Shown in pieces: positions 22,701 through 31,624 of a DNA stretch of 64,000 nucleotides. Origin of the DNA: Nemertoderma westbladi. Taxonomy: Eukaryota > Xenacoelomorpha > Nemertodermatida > Nemertodermatidae. A program made the position numbers and the translations under genes. Where the stretch lies: NCBI GenBank assembly GCA_032718475.1, contig JAUCBJ010007236.1:1-64000 (forward strand), read 5' to 3'. Position 1 is the first letter of the stretch. Each line of letters begins with the position of its first letter. The notes beneath the pieces were generated by a model. It had not been told where the DNA came from and made no database searches. It saw only the letters and a list, made by a program, of their open reading frames with translations.

Positions 22701-23181
22701 AAAATCTCCGCTATACAGTCAGCCAGATAACATATCATCTTATTTTTAAACTCTCGAACTAAAATGAAGGTTATTTGTTTTAAACAAATAAAACTAAAAC
22801 TAAAACATACAAACAAATGAATGATATAACAATAGTGAAAAATATAACTTTATTTACCTTTGTTATTTTACAGTATCCACACATTTACTTTATTCCCCTA
22901 TGTTTTATTTCAGTAACACACTTTATTATTTTACCTAATATGTTGTCTTTGAGTATTTCTCAACTGTATTTCTTTAGGTTCTCTTTGAATCTCTACCCAT
23001 AATGCACATGTATGCTATAAACGCCACCACCTCCAGGGACCTCCGCATGTACGAATGTCCGATATACAAGAAACCCAGACGTACTGACCTCACTTACATT
23101 GCCGCAGTAGACCTAAAGACATCCCAGAACCCAGACCATTGGGTACTCCGTGGTGTAGCCTTGTTATGCGACATCAAATAA
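7609..23181 (+). CDS. DNAH5: Axonemal dynein heavy chain, DNAH5/DNAH8 type (11 exons, 5' end missing)
   Basis: This gene encodes the motor heavy chain of the outer dynein arm, which hydrolyses ATP and walks on axonemal microtubules to bend cilia and flagella. Eleven exons (7609-7726, 8011-8198, 8402-8514, 8807-8947, 9121-9400, 9880-19042, 19479-19637, 20324-20476, 21123-21275, 22030-22212, 22978-23181) join in phase into 3,617 codons plus a stop. In fragment numbering the P-loops are AAA1 974-981, AAA2 1256-1263, AAA3 1584-1591 and AAA4 1948-1955; the stalk tip is about 2300-2415 and the end is GVALLCDIK. The match to human DNAH5, recalled from memory, runs colinearly to the stop, and the tip carries the [11 protein letters not shown] segment typical of DNAH5/8. 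DNAH5 has about 4,620 residues, so roughly 1,000 N-terminal residues lie upstream. I see no frameshift or lost catalytic motif. DNAH5 and DNAH8 are close paralogues and I cannot separate them firmly. Confidence 0.95.
8011..8198 (+). CDS. DNAH5: Dynein exon 2 of the window (tail)
   Basis: The acceptor CATTCCAG ends at 8010 and the donor GTTAGT begins at 8199. It encodes [13 protein letters not shown] to NYFK. The proline- and charge-rich middle resembles the variable segment of DNAH5/8 tails. Two bases carry over to exon 3 and make a lysine codon ([12 protein letters not shown]). Confidence 0.85.
8402..8514 (+). CDS. DNAH5: Dynein exon 3 of the window (tail)
   Basis: The acceptor AG is at 8400-8401 and the donor GTGAGC at 8515. 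It encodes [20 protein letters not shown] and on to DLFEKYS, strongly conserved in DNAH5/8 (VSENKE..KLVS.LS). One base carries into exon 4 and makes an aspartate codon. Confidence 0.9.
8807..8947 (+). CDS. DNAH5: Dynein exon 4 of the window (tail)
   Basis: The acceptor TTTCCTTAG ends at 8806 and the donor GTGAGT begins at 8948. The product is [19 protein letters not shown] to EPEFYAAG, matching the LW..DRE....FL..NP segment of outer-arm heavy chains. There is no ATG-started open frame of useful length here, so the exon is found only by splice signals and homology. Confidence 0.85.
9121..9400 (+). CDS. DNAH5: Dynein exon 5 of the window (tail)
   Basis: The acceptor TATTTTCAG ends at 9120. The product runs from [17 protein letters not shown] to [14 protein letters not shown]. 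The donor is the unusual GTTCGT at 9401, chosen because it leaves two bases that join exon 6 to give [23 protein letters not shown], colinear with DNAH5. Read without splicing, the frame stops at 9414-9416. Confidence 0.85.
9401..9879 (+). other. DNAH5: Intron 5, AT-rich with a poly-C/pyrimidine tract
   Basis: This 479 bp intron is AT-rich at its start and holds a homopyrimidine tract at 9777-9814 (14 C, T, 7 C, then CT repeats, broken by a single A). The acceptor CCTCCCTTAG ends at 9879. The open frame that reads through its last 65 bases into exon 6 is intron, not protein. I see no gene inside. Confidence 0.75.
9777..9814 (+). repeat. Poly-C / CT homopyrimidine tract
   Basis: A run of 14 C (9777-9790), a T and seven more C are followed by CT dinucleotides. 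The tract ends 65 bp before the acceptor of exon 6. It may support splicing or form i-motif/G-quadruplex structures. It is also a place where sequencing errors are likely. Confidence 0.8.
9880..19042 (+). CDS. DNAH5: Dynein exon 6, giant 9.2 kb exon (linker to AAA6/C-terminal domain)
   Basis: One uninterrupted exon encodes 3,054 codons. In order: end of the tail; linker from about 10360 ([15 protein letters not shown]); AAA1 with Walker A GPAGTGKT at 11960-11983, Walker B CFDEFNRI at 12110-12133 and [17 protein letters not shown] near 12270; AAA2 with GPSGAGKT at 12806-12829; AAA3 with GEQGTAKT at 13790-13813 and VFIDDVNMP at 13982-14008; AAA4 with GVGGSGKQ at 14882-14905 and [10 protein letters not shown] at 15041-15070; stalk helix CC1 about 15615-15925; microtubule-binding tip about 15930-16290 with [14 protein letters not shown]; returning helix CC2 about 16290-16540; AAA5 from about 16600; AAA6 with LLQNCHLSL near 18310; start of the C-terminal domain ([18 protein letters not shown]). 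The donor GTTAGT at 19043 follows IQPK on a codon boundary. All expected nucleotide-binding motifs are present. AAA5 and AAA6 lack P-loops, as is usual. Confidence 0.97.
19043..19478 (+). other. DNAH5: Intron 6 with a poly-C tract
   Basis: This 436 bp intron is AT-rich, with 15 consecutive C at 19314-19328 followed by a CT-rich stretch. The donor is GTTAGT and the acceptor TTTTCTTCAG. Reading through from exon 6 meets a stop at 19052-19054. I see no gene inside. Confidence 0.75.
19314..19328 (+). repeat. Poly-C tract (C15)
   Basis: Fifteen C in a row lie in intron 6, followed by a CT-rich stretch. With the tract at 9777 it brackets the giant exon 6. It is likely length-polymorphic and prone to sequencing error. 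Confidence 0.8.
19479..19637 (+). CDS. DNAH5: Dynein exon 7 (C-terminal domain)
   Basis: Fifty-three codons begin [20 protein letters not shown] and end QPMNIFLRQ, matching the GGG.ETRE.VV segment and PMNIFLRQ of DNAH5. Both ends fall on codon boundaries. The acceptor AG is at 19477-19478 and the donor GTGAGA at 19638. Confidence 0.93.
19638..20323 (+). other. DNAH5: Intron 7
   Basis: This 686 bp AT-rich intron contains a short ACAA/CAGA microsatellite near its 3' end (20213-20241). The acceptor is TTTCTCAG. I see no coding sequence in it. Confidence 0.75.
20213..20241 (+). repeat. (ACAA)n(CAGA)n microsatellite, possible retroelement tail
   Basis: Three ACAA-type and three CAGA-type tetranucleotide repeats follow one another in intron 7. 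Compound tetranucleotide tails of this kind often mark the 3' ends of RTE-like non-LTR elements and their SINEs. No body of such an element is recognisable here, so that reading is only a possibility. Confidence 0.6.
20324..20476 (+). CDS. DNAH5: Dynein exon 8 (C-terminal domain)
   Basis: Fifty-one codons run from [16 protein letters not shown] to [10 protein letters not shown], matching DNAH5 ([29 protein letters not shown]). The donor GTACGT starts at 20477. The last 27 bp of the exon and the following 19 bp of intron form the first unit of a 46 bp tandem array. Reading past the donor gives eight codons and a TAG at 20498-20500. Confidence 0.93.
20450..21026 (+). repeat. 46 bp minisatellite made of the exon 8 end and its splice donor
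   Basis: Twelve full units and one partial unit follow one another. The first (20450-20495) consists of the final 27 coding bases of exon 8 (ending ATATGGTTGAAG) and the first 19 intron bases (starting GTACGTTG). Later copies start at 20496, 20542, 20588, 20634, 20680, 20726, 20772, 20819, 20865, 20911, 20957 and 21003. They differ by a few substitutions (CGCG or CTAT, CTAGG or CCATG), and the copy at 20772 has one extra T. Nearly every unit keeps AAG followed by GTACGT, GTACAT or GTAGGT, so it carries a copy of the donor site. Confidence 0.95.
21027..21122 (+). other. DNAH5: End of intron 8
   Basis: About 95 bp of AT-rich unique intron remains between the minisatellite and the acceptor TTTTTATTGCAG that ends at 21122. 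Confidence 0.7.
21123..21275 (+). CDS. DNAH5: Dynein exon 9 (C-terminal domain)
   Basis: Fifty-one codons from [18 protein letters not shown] to [10 protein letters not shown] match the conserved SW..STLGFWFTEL.ERN and [17 protein letters not shown] of the dynein C-terminal domain. Both ends are on codon boundaries. The donor is GTTCGT at 21276, the same unusual form as after exon 5. Confidence 0.93.
21276..22029 (+). other. DNAH5: Intron 9, carrying a LINE remnant
   Basis: Of these 754 bp, about 340 (21405-21745) derive from a non-LTR retrotransposon, described separately. The rest is AT-rich and shows nothing else recognisable. The acceptor is TTTTATTTAG, ending at 22029. Confidence 0.75.
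21405..21745 (+). mobile_element. Degenerate LINE: C-terminal end of a reverse transcriptase ORF
   Basis: Two overlapping frames translate to the C-terminal end of a non-LTR retrotransposon polyprotein. The first, about 21405-21540, gives [12 protein letters not shown] and ERISNQTLY. The second, about 21566-21745, gives [26 protein letters not shown] and [14 protein letters not shown]. This matches the family pattern LDG.YTRM...., RLRFAGHC.R, LLLW.P.HG, G.P...Y...L..DTGL. A frameshift between 21540 and 21566 separates the two halves, so the copy is dead. It is in the same orientation as the dynein gene, and the upstream endonuclease and RT domains are absent, as expected for a 5'-truncated insertion. 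Clade assignment is not possible from this fragment. Confidence 0.72.
22030..22212 (+). CDS. DNAH5: Dynein exon 10 (C-terminal domain)
   Basis: Sixty-one codons run from [20 protein letters not shown] to SKLIEPKPK and include [19 protein letters not shown], a hallmark of the dynein heavy chain C-terminal domain. Both ends are on codon boundaries. The donor GTTGGT begins at 22213. Confidence 0.94.
22213..22977 (+). other. DNAH5: Intron 10
   Basis: This 765 bp intron is AT-rich. The acceptor TATTTCTTTAG ends at 22977. I see no coding sequence, RNA gene or mobile element in it. Confidence 0.75.
22978..23181 (+). CDS. DNAH5: Dynein exon 11, terminal exon with stop
   Basis: Sixty-seven codons and a TAA stop at 23179-23181. 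The product contains [20 protein letters not shown] and ends [14 protein letters not shown], matching the conserved terminus of DNAH5/8 ([30 protein letters not shown]). The frame continues exactly from exon 10. Confidence 0.95.
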   Translation, partial: VLFESLPIMHMYAINATTSRDLRMYECPIYKKPRRTDLTYIAAVDLKTSQNPDHWVLRGVALLCDIK

Positions 23182-23520
23182 ACTATATTAAACTGCCATT
23201 GGATGTCATGGCAACTTCCTGACATACATTATTTATAAATCATATTATCATGTTAATTATTTGTAATTGTAAAGTTTAATTTATTATGTAAACAATAGGT
23301 TCTGATTTTGATCCGTGGTATGATTACGCAATGTATAAGGTGTAAAGTATTCTGAAAAGTTTATATAACGATGTCTTAAACTGTTTATAAATTTCCAGCG
23401 TTGTATTTTATGTTATAAAGTCTGACAGAATTACTATAATTATTTTTGTATCCTAATTATTACTTTATTGTTTCCAATACTTTTTTTACTACTTCTGTGA
23501 ATAAACTAGTAACTATTAAT
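23182..23520 (+). other. DNAH5: Dynein 3' UTR
   Basis: AT-rich sequence follows the stop. The first AATAAA downstream is at 23500-23505, so the transcript probably ends about 15-30 bp after that. The exact cleavage site cannot be seen. Confidence 0.6.
23500..23505 (+). terminator. Poly(A) signal AATAAA of the dynein gene
   Basis: This is the first canonical AATAAA after the stop codon, about 320 bp downstream, in the context GTGAATAAACT. The same context recurs at 24821-24830 (AATAAA at 24823-24828), which could be a secondary site. Confidence 0.6.
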
Positions 23521-23825
23521 AATTTCTTGTTTATACCTAATTATATGTGATGTCTTGTTTTGTTTTTTTATGTTTGAAAGTTAAGGTTGGTCGTTTGTGA
23601 ATTTATCATAGCTGCGATGTCCATGTTTGTTTCCTCTGTTTTATCTGATGAAATATAATTTAATTTAAGGTTTTATTTAACACATATTTTATTTTACTAG
23701 AAGAACACGAAATTAAAATGCCCTCACATATCTGGTAACCTCACATTGCCAACCTTCCATTTGATGACGTAAATAATAATGAATTATTGAACTTTCCTTT
23801 GATTGATTAGAAAAATGTCAAATAT

Positions 23826-23910
23826 GATAGCCCACAGTTGTCTTAGAACACACACACCCGGCTGATGTTAACCGGAAGTTTGACCTAGGTACCGGGTTCG
23901 AGCCCCAATA
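23826..23910 (+). mobile_element. tRNA-like pol III promoter fragment, possible SINE head
   Basis: An A-box-like TAGCCCACAGTTG (23828-23840) and a near-perfect B box GGTTCGAGCCC (23895-23905) are about 55 bp apart, the spacing of an internal pol III promoter. A CCGG...CCGG hairpin lies between them where an anticodon arm would be. The T-stem pairs only partly and I find no intact acceptor stem, so it is not a functional tRNA gene. A tRNA-derived SINE or decayed tRNA pseudogene fits best. Confidence 0.4.
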
Positions 23911-24084
23911 GGATCGATTGAAAGTTTTCGCTTTTGTGAGCATTATCATATTGTTCTATTACATTATTATATATTTGAAGACGAAAATGTCAATTCAACT
24001 CGCCCACACAAAAATAAGGAAGTCAAATTTTATAATTTTTTCTATTAATTTTTTTCCAGTTTTTAGATCATAAAAGAGCGCGTT

Positions 24085-24242
24085 CTAGGCCTACAGCCTT
24101 GTTTACCTGAGTGGTCAACTGCACATAGAAGTTTGGTGACCTAACGGATAGTCTAGCATGTGATCACTGTGTTTACTGGTGTGTACGTGTAGTTCACATA
24201 GTCTATCGTAGGCCTAGAGGTTCACCGCGCGGTCTACCTCTA
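24085..24242. repeat. Inverted repeat and palindrome cluster
   Basis: CTAGGCCTAC at 24085-24094 is matched in inverse by GTAGGCCTAG at 24208-24217. The second arm runs into a 28 bp near-palindrome at 24215-24242, centred on ACCGCGCGGT with one 2 bp mismatch in each arm. This could be the end of a foldback or MITE element; no target-site duplication was found by eye. Confidence 0.5.
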
Positions 24243-24286
24243 TGTTGGGGGTGAACATAACCCGATAGAAAAAAAACAAAAAACAT

Positions 24287-24320
24287 ACAGTAAAACACTA
24301 ATAAATTAGTGGTTTACTGT
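24287..24320. repeat. 34 bp near-perfect palindrome
   Basis: Two 16 bp arms, from ACAGTAAA to TTTACTGT, are separated by AA and contain one mismatch. A further TAGTGTTTT follows and pairs alternatively with AAAACACTA in the left arm. The transcript could form a stable hairpin, or the DNA a cruciform. Confidence 0.65.
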
Positions 24321-25068
24321 TTTACTAGTGTTTTCCTAATTTAGAATTATCCCTATTATTTTTACAAAGTCACATCAATACAATTATTGCAATTTTTGTG
24401 ACCAAAATCTCATATCTGCAACGTACCAATTATTAACGAATCAATAAACTACAACAAAAATTGAATATTGTAGCAACAAAAGCGGGTATTTCACATTTAA
24501 TCAAAGATCTCATCTTCTTTTCAATCATATTGTAATAACTGCATCGTTTACAAGTAGTATTCCGCTACATTACTGCACCCACAGTGCAAATTATTATGAC
24601 GAACCGCATTCCGTGAAGGTCAACTGGAACCTATCGCTATAACGACTGCGGTGTATATCTATCAGTAAACCTTTCTAACGCTGTTCTGATATGTTGGGGT
24701 TGGTAGAAACTCCATTTCTGGAACGCAGAGTTTCTATCGCAGGGCCGCAGTTCGAGCGGCGAGGTGAGCGGCTTGTGAGAGTCGTCGCCCGTAAACGTAA
24801 GGCACTCGTGAGTCACCGCGTGAATAAACTGTCGCGTCTATAAAATACAATTATCGTAAACGAATTCCAGAATATCTCTGCTGAAACATATTTTCTTCAA
24901 CAATAATTAATTCAGTATACTGAGAAATGTATAAATTCGAAATTGTTTTTATTTGTGGCTAAATAATTACATTCAAAAAAGGTTTTTAGTTATGAGTTAA
25001 TGGCGCAAAATGATCGCTAACACCAACATCTATGTGTTTAGTGGAATTAAAAATTTAAATTTGTAATT

Positions 25069-25094
25069 TAAAATGTTAAGGAGTTAACATTTTA
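25069..25094. repeat. Hairpin at the border of the 32 bp satellite
   Basis: TAAAATGTTAA at 25069-25079 and TTAACATTTTA at 25084-25094 are perfect inverted repeats around a GGAG loop. The hairpin ends about 10-15 bp before the first satellite unit. Confidence 0.65.
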
Positions 25095-28000
25095 CGTTAA
25101 CATCCTACATACCTCGGTATTTATTCTCCACCCTGGTTCCCTACCTCGGTATTTATTCTCCACCCTGGTTCCCTACCTCGGTATTTATTCTCCACCCTGG
25201 TTCCCTACCTCGGTATTTATTCTCCACTCATGGTTCCCTACCTCGGTATTTATTCTCCACTCCTGGTTCCCTACCTCGGTATTTATTCTCCACTCCTGGT
25301 TCCCTACCTCGGTATTTATTCTCCACTCCTGGTTCCCTACCTCGGTATTTATTCTCCACTCCTGGTTCCCTACCTCGGTATTTATTCTCCACCCTGGTTC
25401 CCTACCTCGGTATTTATTCTCCACCCTGGTTCCCTACCTCGGTATTTATTCTCCTACCTGGTTCCCTACCTCGGTATTTATTCTCCACTCCTGGTTCCCT
25501 ACCTCGGTATTTATTCTCCACCCTGGTTCCCTACCTCGGTATTTATTCTCCAACCTGGTTCCCTATCTCGATATTTATTCTCCACCCTGGTTCCCTACCT
25601 CGGTATTTATTTTCCACTCATGGTTCCCTACCTCGGTATTTATTCTCCACCCTGGTTCCCTACCTCGGTATTTATTCTCCTCTCCTGGTTTCCTACCTCG
25701 GTATTTATTCTCCACCCTGGTTCCCTACCTCGGTATTTATCCTCCACTCCTGGTTCCCTACCTCGGTATTTATTCTCCACTCCTGGTTCCCTACCTCGGT
25801 ATTTATTCTCCTACGTGGTTCCCTACCTCGGTATTTATTCTCCACTCCTGGTTCCCTACCACGGTATTTATTCTCCTCTCCGGGTTCCCTACCTCGGTAT
25901 TTATTCTCCACCCTGGTTCCCTCCTACCTCGGTATTTATTCTCCACCCTGGTTCCCTACCTCGGTATTTATTCTCCACTCCTGGTTCCCTATCTCGGTAT
26001 TTATTCTCCACTCCTGGTTCCCTACCTCGGTATTTATTCTCCACTCCTGGTTCCCTACCTCGGTATTTATTCTCCACCCTGGTTCCCTACCTCGGTATTT
26101 ATTCTCCACTCCTGGTTCCCTACCACGGTATTTATTCTCCTCTCCGGGTTCCCTACCTCGGTATTTATTCTCCACCCTGGTTCCCTCCTACCTCGGTATT
26201 TATTCTCCACCCTGGTTCCCTACCTCGGTATTTATTCTCCACTCCTGGTTCCCTATCTCGGTATTTATTCTCCACTCCTGGTTCCCTACCACGGTATTTA
26301 TTCTCCTCTCCGGGTTCCCTACCTCGGTATTTATTCTCCACCCTGGTTCCCTCCTACCTCGGTATTTATTCTCCACCCTGGTTCCCTACCTCGGTATTTA
26401 TTCTCCACTCCTGGTTCCCTACCTCGGTATTTATTCTCCACTCCTGGTTCCCTATCTCGGTATTTATTCTCCACCCTGGTTCCCTACCTCGGTATTTATT
26501 CTCCACTCCTGGTTCCCTACCTCGGTATTTATTCTCCACCCTGTTTCCCTACCTCGGTATTTATTCTCCACTCCTGGTTCCCTACCTCGGTATTTATTCT
26601 CCACTCCTGGTTCCCTACCACGGTATTTATTCTCCTCTCCGGGTTCCCTACCTCGGTATTTATTCTCCACCCTGGTTCCCTACCTCGGTATTTATTCTCC
26701 ACTTCTGGTTCCCTACCTCGGTATTTATTCTCCACTCCTGGTTCCCTACCTCGGTATTTATTCTCCTACGTGGTTCCCTACCTCGGTATTTATTCTCCAC
26801 CCTGGTTCCCTACCTCGGTATTTATTCTCCACTCCTGGTTCCCTACCTCGGTATTTATTCTCCACTCCTGGTTCCCTACCTCGGTATTTATTCTCCACTC
26901 CTGGTTCCCTACCTCGGTATTTATTCTCCACTCCTGGTTCCCTACCTCGGTATTTATTCTCCTACGTGGTTCCCTACCTCGGTATTTATTCTCCACCCTG
27001 GTTCCCTACCTCGGTATTTATTCTCCACTCCTGGTTCCCTACCTCGGTATTTATTCTCCACTCCTGGTTCCCTATCTCAGTATTTATTCTCCACCCTGGT
27101 TCCCTACCTCGGTATTTATTCTCCACTCCTGGTTCCCTACCTCGGTATTTATTCTCCTACGTGGTTCCCTACCTCGGTATTTATTCTCCACCCTGGTTCC
27201 CTACCTCGGTATTTATTCTCCACCCTGGTTCCCTACCTCGGTATTTATTCTCCACCCTGGTTCCCTACCTCGGTATTTATTCTCCACTCCTGGTTCCCTA
27301 CCTCGGTATTTATTCTCCACCCTGGTTCCCTACCTCGGTATTTATTCTCCACTCTGGTTCCCTACCACGGTATTTATTCTCCTCTCCGGGTTCCCTACCT
27401 CGGTATTTATTCTCCACCCTGGTTCCCTACCTCGGTATTTATTCTCCACTTCTGGTTCCCTACCTCGGTATTTATTCTCCACCCTGGTTCCCTACCTCGG
27501 TATTTATTCTCCACCCTGGTTCCCTACCACGGTATTTATTCTCCTACGTGGTTCCCTACCTCGGTATTTATTCTCCACCCTGGTTCCCTACCTCGGTATT
27601 TATTCTCCACCCTGGTTCCCTACCTCGGTATTTATTCTCCACCCTGGTTCCCTACCTCGGTATTTATTCTCCACTCCTGGTTCCCTACCTCGGTATTTAT
27701 TCTCCACCCTGGTTCCCTACCTCGGTATTTATTCTCCACCCTGGTTCCCTACCTCGGTATTTATTCTCCACTCTGGTTCCCTACCTCGGTATTTATTCTC
27801 CACTCCTGGTTCCCTACCTCGGTATTTATTCTCCACCCTGGTTCCCTACCTCGGTATTTATTCTCCACTCTGGTTCCCTACCTCGGTATTTATTCTCCAC
27901 CCTGGTTCCCTACCTCGGTATTTATTCTCCACCCTGGTTCCCTACCTCGGTATTTATTCTCCTACGTGGTTCCCTACCTCGGTATTTATTCTCCACCCTG

Positions 28001-31000
28001 GTTCCCTACCTCGGTATTTATTCTCCACCCTGGTTCCCTACCTCGGTATTTATTCTCCACCCTGGTTCCCTACCTCGGTATTTATTCTCCACTCCTGGTT
28101 CCCTACCTCGGTATTTATTCTCCACCCTGGTTCCCTACCTCGGTATTTATTCTCCACCCTGGTTCCCTACCTCGGTATTTATTCTCCACTCATGGTTCCC
28201 TACCTCGGTATTTATTCTCCACCCTGGTTCCCTACCTCGGTATTTATTCTCCACTCTGGTTCCCTACCTCGGTATTTATTCTCCTCTCCGGGTTCCCTAC
28301 CACGGTATTTATTCTCCTCTCCGGGTTCCCTACCTCGGTATTTATTCTCCACCCTGGTTCCCTACCTCGGTATTTATTCTCCACTCCTGGTTCCCTACCT
28401 CGGTATTTATTCTCCACTCCTGGTTCCCTACCTCGGTATTTATTCTCCTACGTGGTTCCCTACCTCGGTATTTATTCTCCACCCTGGTTCCCTACCTCGG
28501 TATTTATTCTCCACTCCTGGTTCCCTACCTCGGTATTTATTCTCCACTCCTGGTTCCCTACCTCGGTATTTATTCTCCACTCCTGGTTCCCTACCTCGGT
28601 ATTTATTCTCCACTCCTGGTTCCCTACCTCGGTATTTATTCTCCTACGCTGGTTCCCTACCTCGGTATTTATTCTCCACCCTGGTTCCCTACCTCGGTAT
28701 TTATTCTCCACTCCTGGTTCCCTACCTCGGTATTTATTCTCCACTCCTGGTTCCCTACCTCGGTATTTATTCTCCACCCTGGTTCCCTACCTCGGTATTT
28801 ATTCTCCACTCCTGGTTCCCTACCTCGGTATTTATTCTCCTACCGTGGTTCCCTACCTCGGTATTTATTCTCCACCCTGGTTCCCTACCTCGGTATTTAT
28901 TCTCCACCCTGGTTCCCTACCTCGGTATTTATTCTCCACCCTGGTTCCCTACCTCGGTATTTATTCTCCACCCTGGTTCCCTACCTCGGTATTTATTCTC
29001 CACTCTGGTTCCCTACCTCGGTATTTATTCTCCCTCCGGGTTCCCTACCTCGGTATTTATTCTCCACCCTGGTTCCCTACCTCGGTATTTATTCTCCACC
29101 CTGGTTCCCTACCTCGGTATTTATTCTCCACTCCTGGTTCCCTACCTCGGTATTTATTCTCCACTCTGGTTCCCTACCTCGGTATTTATTCTCCACTCCT
29201 GGTTCCCTACCTCGGTATTTATTCTCCACCCTGGTTCCCTACCTCGGTATTTATTCTCCACTCTGGTTCCCTACCTCGGTATTTATTCTCCTACGTGGTT
29301 CCCTACCTCGGTATTTATTCTCCACCCTGGTTCCCTACCTCGGTATTTATTCTCCACCCTGGTTCCCTACCTCGGTATTTATTCTCCACTCTGGTTCCCT
29401 ACCTCGGTATTTATTCTCCACTCCTGGTTCCCTCCTACCTCGGTATTTATTCTCCACTCCTGGTTCCCTACCTCGGTATTTATTCTCCACCCTGGTTCCC
29501 CCTACCTCGGTATTTATTCTCCACTCCTGGTTCCCTCCTACCTCGGTATTTATTCTCCACCCTGGTTCCCTACCTCGGTATTTATTCTCCACTCTGGTTC
29601 CCTACCTCGGTATTTATTCTCCTACGTGGTTCCCTACCTCGGTATTTATTCTCCACTCTGGTTCCCTACCTCGGTATTTATTCTCCACCCTGGTTCCCTA
29701 CCTCGGTATTTATTCTCCACTCCTGGTTCCCTACCTCGGTATTTATTCTCCACTCCTGGTTCCCTACCTCGGTATTTATTCTCCACTCCTGGTTCCCTAC
29801 CTCGGTATTTATTCTCCACCCTGGTTCCCTCCTACCTCGGTATTTATTCTCCACCCTGGTTCCCTACCTCGGTATTTATTCTCCACTCTGGTTCCCTACC
29901 TCGGTATTTATTCTCCTACGTGGTTCCCTACCTCGGTATTTATTCTCCACTCTGGTTCCCTACCTCGGTATTTATTCTCCACTCCTGGTTCCCTACCTCG
30001 GTATTTATTCTCCACCCTGGTTCCCTACCTCGGTATTTATTCTCCACCCTGGTTCCCTACCTCGGTATTTATTCTCCACGCTGGTTCCCTACCTCGGTAT
30101 TTATTCTCCACCCTGGTTCCCTACCTCGGTATTTATTCTCCACCCTGGTTCCCTACCTCGGTATTTATTCTCCACTCCTGGTTCCCTACCTCGGTATTTA
30201 TTCTCCACCCTGGTTCCCTACCTCGGTATTTATTCTCCACTCTGGTTCCCTACCTCGGTATTTATTCTCCTACGTGGTTCCCTACCTCGGTATTTATTCT
30301 CCACTCTGGTTCCCTACCTCGGTATTTATTCTCCACTCCTGGTTCCCTACCTCGGTATTTATTCTCCACTCTGGTTCCCTACCTCGGTATTTATTCTCCA
30401 CTCTGGTTCCCTACCTCGGTATTTATTCTCCACTCTGGTTCCCTACCTCGGTATTTATTCTCCACTCCTGGTTCCCTCCTACCTCGGTATTTATTCTCCA
30501 CTCCTGGTTCCCTACCTCGGTATTTATTCTCCTACGTGGTTCCCTACCTCGGTATTTATTCTCCACTCTGGTTCCCTACCTCGGTATTTATTCTCCACTC
30601 CTGGTTCCCTCCTACCTCGGTATTTATTCTCCACTCCTGGTTCCCTACCTCGGTATTTATTCTCCACCCTGGTTCCCTACCTCGGTATTTATTCTCCACT
30701 CCTGGTTCCCTACCTCGGTATTTATTATCCACCCTGGTTCCCTACCTCGGTATTTATTCTCCACCCTGGTTCCCTGCCTCGGTATTTATTCTCCACCCTG
30801 GTTCCCTACCTCGGTATTTATTCTCCACTCCTGGTTCCCTACCTCGGTATTTATTCTCCACTCTGGTTCCCTACCTCGGTATTTATTCTCCACTCCTGGT
30901 TCCCTACCTCGGTATTTATTCTCCACCCTGGTTCCCTACCTCGGTATTTATTCTCCACCCTGGTTCCCTACCTCGGTATTTATTCTCCACTCCTGGTTCC

Positions 31001-31624
31001 CTACCTCGGTATTTATTCTCCACTCCTGGTTCCCTACCTCGGTATTTATTCTCCACTCCTGGTTCCCTACCTCGGTATTTATTCTCCACTCCTGGTTCCC
31101 TACCTCGGTATTTATTCTCCTACGTGGTTCCCTACCTCGGTATTTATTCTCCACCCTGGTTCCCTACCTCGGTATTTATTCTCCACTCTGGTTCCCTACC
31201 ACGGTATTTATTCTCCTACGTGGTTCCCTACCTCGGTATTTATTCTCCACCCTGGTTCCCTACCTCGGTATTTATTCTCCACCCTGGTTCCCTACCTCGG
31301 TATTTATTCTCCACCCTGGTTCCCTACCTCGGTATTTATTCTCCACCCTGGTTCCCTACCTCGGTATTTATTCTCCACCCTGGTTCCCTACCTCGGTATT
31401 TATTCTCCACTCTGGTTCCCTACCTCGGTATTTATTCTCCTACGCTGGTTCCCTACCTCGGTATTTATTCTCCACCCTGGTTCCCTACCTCGGTATTTAT
31501 TCTCCACCCTGGTTCCCTACCTCGGTATTTATTCTCCACCCTGGTTCCCTACCTCGGTATTTATTCTCCACCCTGGTTCCCTACCTCGGTATTTATTCTC
31601 CACTCTGGTTCCCTACCTCGGTAT

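Larger units (their letters stand above)
23521..25103. other. Intergenic AT-rich sequence with palindromes
   Basis: No open frame with recognisable homology is present. The stretch holds a tRNA-like fragment (about 23826-23910), a less AT-rich patch with palindromes (about 24080-24320) and another small inverted repeat (24704-24712 with 24728-24736). A hairpin lies just before the second satellite. The rest is AT-rich and featureless. Confidence 0.6.

Noticed and set aside
23826-23910. Functional tRNA gene
   Set aside because: A and B boxes are present but the T stem is mismatched and no acceptor stem can be drawn.
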